A stretch of DNA of 58,100 nucleotides from an uncultured Clostridia bacterium (GTDB taxonomy: Bacteria; Bacillota; Clostridia; Oscillospirales; Acutalibacteraceae): NCBI GenBank assembly GCA_930990065.1, contig CAKNOA010000011.1:1-58100 (forward strand), read 5' to 3'. Of this stretch, positions 16,826 to 24,955 are shown piece by piece; within the stretch, counting starts at the first letter, position 1, and the number at the start of each line of letters is the position of its first letter. The position numbers and the translations under genes are program-made. The notes beneath the pieces are model-generated. The model saw only the letters and a program-made list of their open reading frames with translations, was not told the origin of the DNA and did not search any database.

Positions 16826-16876
16826 CCCCAAAAATGTTGGCCCCTTCCTCTTTTCAAAAAAACGGGTGCACAAAAA

Positions 16877-16904
16877 GAAGAAGCCGTCTTTATGCGGCTT
16901 CTTC
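16877..16904 (-). terminator. Terminator of the uxu-type operon
   Basis: GAAGAAGCCG (16877-16886) pairs with CGGCTTCTTC (16895-16904); on the minus strand TTTTTG follows the stem. It lies immediately past the stop of the tautomerase gene and closes the eight-gene operon. Confidence 0.85.
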
Positions 16905-16910
16905 TCTTTT

Positions 16911-17246
16911 TTATTCCACGAGCCCGTTATTCCATTTTTCGCTTTCTTCGTTGGTAAAATAAATGGCGCCCCCGGGTACGCCCAACGGCTGCAAGGCCTG
17001 GCTGACAGCTGCGTTAAACCTGTTAAAATCCTGTTTATCGGCTTGCCCGGCAATTTTTACCGTTACATGGGCACAGGGTTGCTTTTTCCCCTGAAACCAC
17101 AGCGGACAATTCCCCTGTACCTGAACCATCAGGCTGGCTTCTTCTTTGCCGGGAATTTTGGTAATCGCTTTCCCGATTTGCTTGACCAGCTCTTCTTCCT
17201 GCGTTTGAGAAACCGGTACAGATAAACGCACGTCAATTAGCGGCAT
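16911..17246 (-). CDS. MIF/tautomerase-superfamily protein
   Basis: A 111-aa protein resembling macrophage migration inhibitory factor and phenylpyruvate/D-dopachrome tautomerases. It starts Met-Pro-Leu-Ile, so removal of Met would expose the catalytic N-terminal proline. Family landmarks are the VQVQGNCPLWFQG strand near residue 45, the AHVTVKIAGQ strand, and the WNNG near the C-terminus equivalent to the GWNNS end of MIF. The length fits MIF rather than the 60-80-aa 4-oxalocrotonate tautomerases. It overlaps the preceding isomerase gene by 10 bp and ends the operon. It may interconvert keto and enol forms of a sugar-derived intermediate; the substrate is unknown. Confidence 0.75.
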   Translation of the reverse strand: MPLIDVRLSVPVSQTQEEELVKQIGKAITKIPGKEEASLMVQVQGNCPLWFQGKKQPCAHVTVKIAGQADKQDFNRFNAAVSQALQPLGVPGGAIYFTNEESEKWNNGLVE

Positions 17247-18028
17247 ACGGCACCTCCCTGAAACAATGTTTTTATATACCTCACACTTTGTGCGAATACT
17301 TCTTCTGAATCGGGGCAGGTCCCTTCAAATGTGATATTGCCTTTATATTCGCACTGTTTTAAAGCCGCAGCCAGTTCTTCATACCGGGCGCCGTCCCCGG
17401 GCAGGGGAGCCTGCCGCGTAACAGGGTGGGCGATATGGCAGTGCCACAACCGGCTTTTGACGGCAGGCAGCACCGCAGGGGATTCCCCTTCCTGGCCCAT
17501 ATGGTAATAATCACATAGGACCCCGCCAAAGGGGGAATCCACCGCCTGGGCGATGGCCATCGCCTCGGGGACCGACAGGATGTAGTTGCTCTCTTTGCGG
17601 TTGAGCGGTTCGATCACCACGCGTATGCCCTTTTCTCCCATAATAGCAGAGGCCATGGCAAAAAACAAGCGGAATTGCTCTTTTCCCCGGTTTTCGCCGT
17701 ACTCTTTTTGCAACCGGCGGGCTCCACCGGACCCCAGCACCGCTATACTGGCTCCCAGTGCCTGTAAACGGGCCGCCGCTTTTTCAATATAGGCGCGGTT
17801 TTTTTCTTCATCAAATCCGGCGCCGCCCAATGGCCAATCTCCGGGCAAAAAACAGTTTCCCGCTAGCACCGGCAATCCGCTTTCGCATAGCTGCCGCTGC
17901 ATGATCGTTACATCACTGTCACAGGCAGCAACCAGTTGGGAGATATTGACTTCCAAATAATCAAAGCCTGCCCGCTTCAGAGCACCGGCTTCCGACGGAT
18001 GCCCGGCGCAGCCAATACAAATCGACAT
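17237..18028 (-). CDS. Sugar phosphate isomerase/epimerase-like TIM-barrel protein (third copy)
   Basis: A 263-aa xylose-isomerase-like (AP endonuclease family 2) TIM barrel. Likely metal ligands are Glu in VIEPLNRKESNY, Asp/His in CDYYHMGQEG, His in CHIAHP and Glu in FEGTCP, the usual four-position pattern of this fold. Members isomerise or epimerise keto sugars, and some eliminate aglycones from 3-keto glycosides. It lies 12 bp after the uxuB-type SDR gene and overlaps the tautomerase gene, so it is deep inside the operon. The substrate cannot be read from the sequence; divergence from the other two copies suggests a different step. Confidence 0.85.
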   Translation of the reverse strand: MSICIGCAGHPSEAGALKRAGFDYLEVNISQLVAACDSDVTIMQRQLCESGLPVLAGNCFLPGDWPLGGAGFDEEKNRAYIEKAAARLQALGASIAVLGSGGARRLQKEYGENRGKEQFRLFFAMASAIMGEKGIRVVIEPLNRKESNYILSVPEAMAIAQAVDSPFGGVLCDYYHMGQEGESPAVLPAVKSRLWHCHIAHPVTRQAPLPGDGARYEELAAALKQCEYKGNITFEGTCPDSEEVFAQSVRYIKTLFQGGAVCR

Positions 18029-18040
18029 ATTTTCTCCCCC

Positions 18041-18901
18041 TTACACGCCGGAATAGGCCGAAAAACCGCCGTCAATGGGCAGTACCACACCGGTTACGAA
18101 CGAAGAAGCCTTTTCATCGATCAAATATAACAGACCGCCCAGCAGTTCTTCCGGTTTGCCAAAACGATCCATGGGCGTACTGCGCAGAATTTTCCCCGTA
18201 CGAGCGGTCGGTGCGCCGGTTTCATCGAACAGCAAAGCCCTATTTTGATTCGTGACAAAGAAGCCCGGCGCCAGCGCGTTCACACGAATCCCGGCCCCGG
18301 CAAAATGCACGGCCAGCCACTGGGTGAAATTACTCACAGCCGCTTTCGCCCCGGAATAGGCCGGAATCTTCGTCAGAGGCGTAAACGCATTCATGGACGA
18401 AACATTCACAATGCTGGCCCCTTCCTGCCCTAGTAGATCGGTAGCAAATTCCTGGGTGGGCAGCAGTGTTCCCAGGAAATTCAGGTTAAACACAAATTCC
18501 ACACCTTTGGGGTCCAGGTTAAAGAACGTGGCAATATCGGTACGGGTTTCGTCACCAGGTTCATACGTTTCTTTTGTTGTGGTGGCCCGGGGATTATTGC
18601 CCCCTGCCCCGTTAATTAACCAGGTACACGGCCCAAAGATGGATTTTACTTTTTTATGGGCTGCCTGCAAGGAACTTTTATCCAGCACATCACACCCTAC
18701 AGCCAGAGCCCGGCCGCCATACGCCTCGATAGAAGCCGCCACTTTTTGTGCGGCGTCTTCGTTTTTATCCAGCAAAGCCACATTGGCCCCGCACTGCGCC
18801 AGCGCCCGGGCAAATATACTGCACAGCACACCGCCGGCCCCTGTTACGACCGCGGTACGTCCCGTTAAATCGGGGGTATAAGGCAGATCCAATTTCGACA
18901 T
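18041..18901 (-). CDS. uxuB: SDR-family D-mannonate/fructuronate oxidoreductase (UxuB-type)
   Basis: A 286-aa short-chain dehydrogenase. It has the NAD(P)-binding TGAGGVLCSIFA motif near residue 20, the NGAGG structural motif, and the catalytic Ser plus Tyr-x3-Lys (YSGAKAAV) near residue 160. A glycine-rich C-terminal segment near LPIDGGFSAYSG closes the family fold. Position directly downstream of mannonate dehydratase suggests the SDR-type fructuronate reductase of Bacillus (UxuB/YjmF), which reduces D-fructuronate to D-mannonate, rather than the long-chain enzyme of E. coli. The start at 18901 follows AAAGGATG; longer starts overlap uxuA. Assignment of the exact substrate rests on context. 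Confidence 0.8.
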   Translation of the reverse strand: MSKLDLPYTPDLTGRTAVVTGAGGVLCSIFARALAQCGANVALLDKNEDAAQKVAASIEAYGGRALAVGCDVLDKSSLQAAHKKVKSIFGPCTWLINGAGGNNPRATTTKETYEPGDETRTDIATFFNLDPKGVEFVFNLNFLGTLLPTQEFATDLLGQEGASIVNVSSMNAFTPLTKIPAYSGAKAAVSNFTQWLAVHFAGAGIRVNALAPGFFVTNQNRALLFDETGAPTARTGKILRSTPMDRFGKPEELLGGLLYLIDEKASSFVTGVVLPIDGGFSAYSGV

Positions 18902-18918
18902 ATCGATCATCCTTTCTT

Positions 18919-19953
18919 TTATTCGGTGGCTTCCCACAGTCCTTGCAAGTACATGGCGCCCAGTGCGCGGTCATACAGGCCGTACCCGGGTTTCCCTGTT
19001 TCGCCCCAGATCATGCGCCCATGGTCGGGCCGCACATAACCGGTAAAGCCCGTTTTTTTCAGGGCTTTTATAATGGCCGCCATATCCAGCGACCCGTTTT
19101 CCGTCAAATGGCCGCTTTCTTCAAAGCCGCCCTGCGGCGTCCACTTCACATTGCGCAGGTGCATAAAGTGGATACGCCCCATGGCGCTGTACTTTTCCAC
19201 CATAGCGGGGATATCGTTTTGGGGAGAAGACCCCAGGGAGCCGGTGCAGAACGTCAGACCGTTACAGGGGCTGTCGTACAGGGACAAAAAGCGGTCGAGC
19301 GCCGCTTCATCGGTGATGAGCCTTGGCAGCCCGAAAATATCCCACGGCGGGTCGTCGGGGTGAATCGCCATGTTGACGCCACACTCTTCGGCTACGGGGA
19401 TCACTTTTCCGAGAAAATACCGCAGGTTTTCCCACAAATCCTCTTTGGTAATAGCGGCATATTGCTCAAAAAGCTTTTTTAAATCTTCCTTTTTATAACT
19501 GCTGTCCCACCCGGGCAAACTCAGTTCCCCGGTGAGCGGGTCCATGCGGTCGAGGGCCTGTGGATCATAGATCAGGTTTTCGGCGCCGTCGGGCATTTTG
19601 TGGTGGACATCGGTGCGCGTCCAGTCAAAAATGGGCATGAAATTATAGCAAATGCACCGGATGCCGTGGCGCCCCAAACGGCGGATATTTTCGCAGTAGT
19701 TTTCGATATACGTGTCCCGGCTGGGTAGCCCCAGTTTGATATCTTCATGGACCGGTACGCTTTCGACCACGTCGAAAATCAACCCCTGTTCCTGACAGGC
19801 CTTTTGCAGCGCGGTAATACTCTCTTCGCTCCACACCTGCCCCACGGGCACGTCATACACGGCCGATACAATGTGTTTCATACCGGGAATCTGGCGAATG
19901 TTCGCAAGGGTCACCGGGTCATCCGGCCCGTACCAACGAAATGACATTTTCAT
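18919..19953 (-). CDS. uxuA: D-mannonate dehydratase
   Basis: Dehydrates D-mannonate to 2-keto-3-deoxygluconate, the entry to the Entner-Doudoroff end of hexuronate breakdown. The 344-aa protein starts with the hallmark [33 protein letters not shown] and [18 protein letters not shown] are strongly conserved UxuA blocks containing metal-binding His and Asp residues. The N-terminus is well supported: the start at 19953 follows GGAGGAAACC. It is 21 bp downstream of a TIM-barrel isomerase and 17 bp upstream of uxuB. This is the most confidently named enzyme of the operon and fixes its output as KDG. Confidence 0.95.
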   Translation of the reverse strand: MKMSFRWYGPDDPVTLANIRQIPGMKHIVSAVYDVPVGQVWSEESITALQKACQEQGLIFDVVESVPVHEDIKLGLPSRDTYIENYCENIRRLGRHGIRCICYNFMPIFDWTRTDVHHKMPDGAENLIYDPQALDRMDPLTGELSLPGWDSSYKKEDLKKLFEQYAAITKEDLWENLRYFLGKVIPVAEECGVNMAIHPDDPPWDIFGLPRLITDEAALDRFLSLYDSPCNGLTFCTGSLGSSPQNDIPAMVEKYSAMGRIHFMHLRNVKWTPQGGFEESGHLTENGSLDMAAIIKALKKTGFTGYVRPDHGRMIWGETGKPGYGLYDRALGAMYLQGLWEATE

Positions 19954-19974
19954 GCGGGTGGTTTCCTCCTTTTC

Positions 19975-20835
19975 TTACAGGCTCATCAGCCCCCGGGCGC
20001 ACAGATACGCCGCGGTAAAGGCCTCTTCTCCGTGGGATGCGTCGGACTTCTGGCTGCTGTCCGCCTGCTGTTCCAGCGCCGCAAATCCGGCAAAATCCGT
20101 CAAATGGGGTTCCATGCTGACAAAACCGGCAAATCCGTCTTTATCCAGCCGGCGGAAAATCGCTTCCAGCTGCCCGTCCCCGGTGCCGGGCAGCACCACC
20201 TGCCCCTTTTCCTTTTTAGCGTCTTTAATATGGACATACCGAATATACGGGCCCAACAGGTCATACGCTTGCTGGGTATCCTGCCCGCACTGGACAAAGT
20301 TCGCGAAATCGAAGGTGCAGCGGAAATGGTGGCCGCCCAATACGTCCATTAGTTCTAAGCACCGGGGCGCCGTATCGCCGTAAATGCCCTTTTCGTTTTC
20401 GTGCAGCAAAATCACGTCTTCCCGGCGGGCATATTCCTTTAGCCGCTGCAGCCGGTCCAGCACTTCGTCCCGGTACTGGTTCGGGTCTTCCCCTTCGGGC
20501 ATGTAAAAACTGAACATGCGGATATACCGGCAGGAAAGCTGCTGGGCGGTAGACACCACCCGGCGGAATACCTCAAAATGGGAGGCAAAATCATCACGGA
20601 TGCCAATTTTGCCAATCGGCGAACCCAAGGCCGACACGCCGATCCCCGCTTGTTTCAGCTTTTCGCCCACGGTTTTGACTTCTTCGGGCGAGAGCGCATC
20701 GACATTTTTGCCGTCTACGCCCCGCATTTCCATATACCGGATGCCCAGTTTCTGCAGCACGCGCAGCTGTTCATCCAAAACCGGCGAAATTTCGTCGGAA
20801 AATCCGGAAAACGTCACACGTTTAAGTAAATTCAT
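19975..20835 (-). CDS. Sugar phosphate isomerase/epimerase-like TIM-barrel protein (second copy)
   Basis: A 286-aa xylose-isomerase-like TIM barrel. The likely metal-binding positions are Glu in LLHENEKGIYGD, Asp in CTFDFANF, His in VHIKDA and Glu in VSMEPH. The N-terminal TFSGFSDEISPVLDEQL is the pattern of enzymes annotated as sugar phosphate isomerase/epimerase in 3-keto sugar loci. The start at 20835 follows AGGAGGAG; an upstream in-frame ATG at 20862 overlaps the previous gene. It lies between the Gfo/Idh/MocA oxidoreductases and uxuA. The actual reaction (isomerisation, epimerisation or elimination) is unresolved. Confidence 0.85.
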   Translation of the reverse strand: MNLLKRVTFSGFSDEISPVLDEQLRVLQKLGIRYMEMRGVDGKNVDALSPEEVKTVGEKLKQAGIGVSALGSPIGKIGIRDDFASHFEVFRRVVSTAQQLSCRYIRMFSFYMPEGEDPNQYRDEVLDRLQRLKEYARREDVILLHENEKGIYGDTAPRCLELMDVLGGHHFRCTFDFANFVQCGQDTQQAYDLLGPYIRYVHIKDAKKEKGQVVLPGTGDGQLEAIFRRLDKDGFAGFVSMEPHLTDFAGFAALEQQADSSQKSDASHGEEAFTAAYLCARGLMSL

Positions 20836-20851
20836 AGCTGTCTCCTCCTTT

Positions 20852-21859
20852 TCACCGGTCACACGGCACAGCCTGTCCCGTGCGGGCCGATTCGTAAATC
20901 CCCAGCATCAGGTTCAGCGTCCGGCAGGCGTCTTCATAGGGGATGCCAAAGGCCTTGCCCTTTTCCAGGCAGTCGTAAAAATCCTGCATCAGCATCAGAT
21001 GGCTGGCGCCCCAGCAATCTTTGCCCACATGGTGCAGCGGGGCAAAATGGGTGTGGGTGAGGTATCCGTTTTCCCCTGTGACGGTCATATCGTCCCCTTC
21101 CAGCGTCACCGTGCCCTTTTCGCACACAATCTGCACATACACCGGCGCATCGGTGCAGTGGGCCGTGGTGGCGTAAAATAATGCCGTCTGTCCCCCCGCA
21201 AACGTGATGTAAGCTTCGGCGCTGTCTTCGACTTCGATCACCCCTTGCAAATGGTGATTGGCCGTGGTGGCGCTCACCTGCACAGGGTCCCCCAGCAGGT
21301 AACACAATAGATCCAGTGTGTGAATCGACTGGTTGATCAGCACGCCGCCCCCCTCGGTTTTCCAGGCGCCGCGCCATCCGCTTTCGGTGTAGTAGGGTTT
21401 GTCCCGCTTCCAGGTGACAAACGCCCGCGCGCCCTTGATGGCGCCCAGCTTTCCCGTTTGCAGCAAGGAAAGGGCCTGCACCGTCGCCGGGTTATACCGG
21501 TTTTGAAAACAGACGCCCACCTGTTTTTTTGCTTGTTCCCGGGCGCGAAACAGGGTGCTTTCTTCTTCGCGCACAATCGCCGGGGGTTTTTCCATCAGGA
21601 CATGCAGCCCTTTTTCCAGCGCGGCCACCGCCATGGGGACATGCAGATAATGGGGGGTGCAGATATGCAGCACGTCCGCTTGTTCGTTTGCCAGCATGTC
21701 GTCTAAGGACGCGTACGCCCGCCCGCCATAGGTATCCGCCATCTTTTGGGCCCGCTCGGGGCGAATATCGGCAAACCCCGCGATCTCTCTTCCCAATTGA
21801 TGCAATGCCTGGGCATGGACCTGGGCAATGCTGCCGCATCCAACCAGCAAGGTTTTCAT
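20852..21859 (-). CDS. Gfo/Idh/MocA-family oxidoreductase (second copy)
   Basis: A 335-aa NAD(P)-dependent dehydrogenase. The N-terminal Rossmann motif is GCGSIAQVHAQAL (about residue 7); the family catalytic EKPPA motif is at about residue 95, and the GGGVLINQSIHTLDLLCYLLG helix with the conserved His follows in the C-terminal domain. Family members oxidise or reduce a sugar hydroxyl, often at C3, retaining the cofactor. The start at 21859 is preceded by GGAAGACGGAG; the open frame to 21970 overlaps the other oxidoreductase gene and is rejected. The gap from the upstream gene is 73 bp. Only about 30-35 percent similarity with the first copy is visible by eye. Confidence 0.9.
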   Translation of the reverse strand: MKTLLVGCGSIAQVHAQALHQLGREIAGFADIRPERAQKMADTYGGRAYASLDDMLANEQADVLHICTPHYLHVPMAVAALEKGLHVLMEKPPAIVREEESTLFRAREQAKKQVGVCFQNRYNPATVQALSLLQTGKLGAIKGARAFVTWKRDKPYYTESGWRGAWKTEGGGVLINQSIHTLDLLCYLLGDPVQVSATTANHHLQGVIEVEDSAEAYITFAGGQTALFYATTAHCTDAPVYVQIVCEKGTVTLEGDDMTVTGENGYLTHTHFAPLHHVGKDCWGASHLMLMQDFYDCLEKGKAFGIPYEDACRTLNLMLGIYESARTGQAVPCDR

Positions 21860-21932
21860 ACTCCGTCTTCCTTTCCGAAAACCAGGAAAAGAGAGCCCGC
21901 CCTTTTGACGGCTCTCTTTCCCTTCGTTTTTG

Positions 21933-23105
21933 TCACTTTTTCTCGCTGCCGTAGGTACCCGACAAATCAAATACCTTGTCTTCGCCGGTTTTGACTTTCG
22001 ACGTTGCCCGCCGTTTATTCAGTTCTGCGAGGAACAAATCTTCATCGATCGGCAGTTCAATGGTCTTATCCAGCCACGACGACAGATGCATGGCGTTCGA
22101 AAGCGTTAACCCGTTGATGCCCTCCACGCCTTCGGCAACCAGCGGCGTCCCGTGCAGGATCCGCCCGGCAAACGCTTCCAATACCCCGTTGTGCTGCGGG
22201 TTGCGGCCGTCGGTTTCCACCGTATAGGTGCGTTTTTCGGGCTGTTTAAACCCTTCGGGGCAGGTAAAGCAGAACGTCCGCTCGTTTTCCGCCAGTTCCG
22301 TCAGAGTGAGCACATCGTTTTCGCACACCAGTTTGCCTTTTTCCAGGGTGATTTCAAACCGGTTGGTTCCGGGGGCATCCCCCGTGGTGGTCACAAACAC
22401 ACCGGTGGCCCCGTTGGGGAATTCCAGGTAGGCCGTCACATCGTCTTCCACTTCAATGTGGTGCCACTTGCCAATATGGCAGAAGGCCCGCACTTTTTGG
22501 GGCATGCCGCAAATCCACTGCATCAAGTCGAGGTTGTGGGGGCACTGGTTGAGCAGCACGCCGCCGCCTTCCCCGGCCCAGGTGGCCCGCCAGGAACCGG
22601 AATCATAATACGCCTGGGTGCGGTACCAGTCGGTGATAATCCAGTTCACCCGCTTAATGGCCCCCAGGGTGCCGCCGTGCACCAGTTCGTGCATTTTGCG
22701 GTACACACAGTTGGTGCGCTGGTTGAACATCATACCAAACACCACATCGGACTGGGCGGCTTTTTCGTTCATTTCCCGCACCTGTTTGGTATACACCCCG
22801 GCCGGCTTTTCGCACATCACATGCAGCCCGTGATCCATCGCCATGATGGACAGTTCCGGGTGCTGGTAGTGGGGCGTGGCGATTTCCACGGCTTCGCAGG
22901 CACCGCTTTCGATCAGTTCGCTGCCCTCACAAAAGATTTTGACCGTAGCGGGCAGGTTTTCCTTCGCCCACTGGCGGCGCGCTTCGGAGCGGTCCGCCAC
23001 GGCGGTCAGTTCCATACCGGGGATTTCGCCCCCGGCGATATGTAAAGCATGGGCCGACCCCATATTGCCAAGGCCAATTACGCCCATTTTGACAGTCTGT
23101 GCCAT
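21933..23105 (-). CDS. Gfo/Idh/MocA-family oxidoreductase (first copy)
   Basis: A 390-aa dehydrogenase with the Rossmann motif GLGNMGSAHAL (residues 11-21), the EKPAGVYTKQVREM motif near residue 100, and the GEGGGVLLNQCPHNLDLMQWICGMP segment near residue 185 that carries the catalytic Lys/Asp/His region. It has a longer C-terminal extension than the second copy. Close relatives occur in gut Firmicutes loci that oxidise glycosides, including the 3-hydroxy oxidases of C-glycoside cleavage; that link is from memory of the family. The start at 23105 follows AAAGGAGGACAC. It is the second gene of the operon, 18 bp after the first TIM-barrel gene. Confidence 0.9.
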   Translation of the reverse strand: MAQTVKMGVIGLGNMGSAHALHIAGGEIPGMELTAVADRSEARRQWAKENLPATVKIFCEGSELIESGACEAVEIATPHYQHPELSIMAMDHGLHVMCEKPAGVYTKQVREMNEKAAQSDVVFGMMFNQRTNCVYRKMHELVHGGTLGAIKRVNWIITDWYRTQAYYDSGSWRATWAGEGGGVLLNQCPHNLDLMQWICGMPQKVRAFCHIGKWHHIEVEDDVTAYLEFPNGATGVFVTTTGDAPGTNRFEITLEKGKLVCENDVLTLTELAENERTFCFTCPEGFKQPEKRTYTVETDGRNPQHNGVLEAFAGRILHGTPLVAEGVEGINGLTLSNAMHLSSWLDKTIELPIDEDLFLAELNKRRATSKVKTGEDKVFDLSGTYGSEKK

Positions 23106-23123
23106 GATCTTCGTGTCCTCCTT

Positions 23124-23888
23124 TTATTCCGTATACCCCATGGCCCGCACAGCGTCGTGGCTCTTCTTCAGGCACACAAACGGGCTCTCTTCGCAGGTAT
23201 CCTGTTCGACCAGCATGTATTTGACCGTGCCCACTTCTTCCATTTTTTTCAGGATGGCCGGGAAGTTCAGGTTCCCTTCGCCCACAGGGGCAAAGGTCGT
23301 CTGCCAACCGCGCACGGCCAGGTCTTTTAAGTGGACACAGGGGATGCGGTCTTTCAGTTTTTCCACCCATTCCACCGGGTTGACGCCCGCGGCCGCCAGC
23401 CAATAGGTATCCAGGGTGATACCCATCTCTTCGGGGGCAAAGGAATCGAGCAGGATTTCAATAAACCGCCCGCCCGGGAATTTTTCAAATTCAAAGTTGT
23501 GGTGGTGATACATAAAGTATTTGCCCGCCGCCCGGATCTCCCGGGCCACCGGCAGGTAATCGTCGGCAAAGTGATGGACCCATTCGGGGGTCCGGTACCG
23601 CTCCGGCATGGAGCCGATGCCGATATAGTCGCACCCCAAAATTTCGTGATCCCGGATCACTTCGTCGGTGTGACGCAAAAGTTTTTCGCCGTCGATATGC
23701 GTTAACACAATCGAAAGCCCGTTTTCGTCGCAGACTTCCCGCATAAACTTGGCCGGCAGGGGGCCCGCCCCGGAAATCTGTACGGTTTTGTACCCCATGG
23801 CCGCAACTTCCTTCATGCAGAAAGCAAAATCCTTTTCATTTTGCAGATAATTGCGCAGTGTGAAAAGTTGCGCACCCAGTTTCATCAT
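23124..23888 (-). CDS. Sugar phosphate isomerase/epimerase-like TIM-barrel protein (first gene of operon)
   Basis: A 254-aa xylose-isomerase-like TIM barrel. The N-terminal LGAQLFTLRNYLQN is typical of the family, as are YHHHNFEFEKFPGG, LDTYWLAAAGVNP, HLKDLAVRG and VEQDTCEES, which supply the likely metal ligands Glu, Asp, His and Glu. The start at 23888 (Met-Met) follows GGGAGG with 8 nt spacing; the long upstream frame to 24014 is shadow sequence over the promoter. As promoter-proximal gene of the eight-gene operon it is likely the best expressed. The likely role is isomerisation or elimination of a keto-sugar derivative. Confidence 0.87.
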   Translation of the reverse strand: MMKLGAQLFTLRNYLQNEKDFAFCMKEVAAMGYKTVQISGAGPLPAKFMREVCDENGLSIVLTHIDGEKLLRHTDEVIRDHEILGCDYIGIGSMPERYRTPEWVHHFADDYLPVAREIRAAGKYFMYHHHNFEFEKFPGGRFIEILLDSFAPEEMGITLDTYWLAAAGVNPVEWVEKLKDRIPCVHLKDLAVRGWQTTFAPVGEGNLNFPAILKKMEEVGTVKYMLVEQDTCEESPFVCLKKSHDAVRAMGYTE

Positions 23889-23954
23889 CCTAAACGCCTC
23901 CCAAATTGACTTTGACTGTCCCGGAAGCCTATCCCCGGGCCTTTCTTTTCCTAC

Positions 23955-23997
23955 AGTATAGCAGATTTCGCCCATTGTTCCATTGCGTATTGGAACA
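23955..23997 (-). promoter_or_regulatory. Promoter of the uxu-type operon with an overlapping operator
   Basis: On the minus strand TATACT (23955-23960) is the likely -10, with a poor -35 16-17 bp upstream. That -35 zone lies inside the palindrome at 23976-23997, TGTTCCA-8 nt-TGGAACA, with further inner matches. A bound regulator would either block or replace the weak -35; the divergent AraC gene starts 58 bp further on. Confidence 0.6.
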
Positions 23998-24055
23998 TTT
24001 TTATTGCAAATCACGACTTTTTTTTATAAAATAAAGAAAACAGATTGCGAAAGCG

Positions 24056-24901
24056 GTGATTTTTCTGGCTATCCCCCCTTCTTTTCATATGGAACAGTTT
24101 TTGTTCCGCACCCTCAGCGCTTCGCACAAAATCGGAACAAATGAAAACGACCCCTACGAAGTGCACTGCCACAGCTTTTTTGAGCTGTATTATTTTCTGA
24201 CCGGGCATGTCAGCTATATGGTGGAGGGCGTCACCTACGAACTGGCGCCCCATACCTTATTGTTAATGGCCCCCACGGTGTTGCACGGCATCCGGCTGCT
24301 GGCCCGGGGGCCGTATGAGCGATATGTCATCCAGTTTGCCGGGGAGGGACTGCCCGCTGCTTACCGGGATTTTCTCCTGCAGCCCTTTTGGTACCGGGAA
24401 AACGGCGGCCAAGTGGTGTATACGCCGGTGTGTGAAACGTCTCTTGTGCCGTATTTTGACAGTTTGATTGCCTGCGCCGGCCTGTCCCCCGAAGAGCAGG
24501 AAACGGAATCCTCCATCGTTTTGCCGGATCTCTTGTTGCAGGTGCGACGGCTATACCGGGCCCGGGGCATCCGCCCTACGCCGGCCCTGCCCAAAGCCGT
24601 GAGCGATGCACTTTCGTTTATTAACCGCCATTTGGCCGACCCCTTCGCCCTGCCGGACGTGGCTTCGGCCTGCTTTGTCAGCGAACACCAACTGGGCAAG
24701 CGCTTCCGCGAAGTCATGGGGGAACCGGTCATGCAGTACGTCAGCCGCAAACGGGTCATCACGGCCCAGCAGTACATCCGCAGCGGCACCCCGGCCCAGG
24801 AAGCCGCCCGGCTGTGTGGGTTCCGGGATTATTCCGTGTTTTTCCGCACCTATAAAAAATTTCTCGGACATCCGCCGGTGCAAGACCAGCGTCTGGGATA
24901 A
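24056..24901 (+). CDS. AraC-family transcriptional regulator
   Basis: A 281-aa regulator with an N-terminal cupin-like sugar-binding domain (HCHSFFELYYFLTG and PHTLLLMAPTVLHGI are typical, residues about 30-80) and a C-terminal double helix-turn-helix (about 180-275: LADPFALPDVASACFVSEHQ and CGFRDYSVFFRTYKKFLGHPP). Such proteins activate or repress sugar operons in response to the sugar bound to the cupin. It is divergent from the uxu-type operon across about 170 bp that contains its promoter palindrome. The start is uncertain: 24056 has only weak AAAGCGG, and 24089 is an alternative. It is probably cotranscribed with the hydrolase 54 bp downstream. Confidence 0.9.
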   Translation: MIFLAIPPSFHMEQFLFRTLSASHKIGTNENDPYEVHCHSFFELYYFLTGHVSYMVEGVTYELAPHTLLLMAPTVLHGIRLLARGPYERYVIQFAGEGLPAAYRDFLLQPFWYRENGGQVVYTPVCETSLVPYFDSLIACAGLSPEEQETESSIVLPDLLLQVRRLYRARGIRPTPALPKAVSDALSFINRHLADPFALPDVASACFVSEHQLGKRFREVMGEPVMQYVSRKRVITAQQYIRSGTPAQEAARLCGFRDYSVFFRTYKKFLGHPPVQDQRLG

Positions 24902-24955
24902 CCACCGGCTTTTTCCCCCTTTTGGGGATATTTCATATATCAAAGGAGACGAAAC

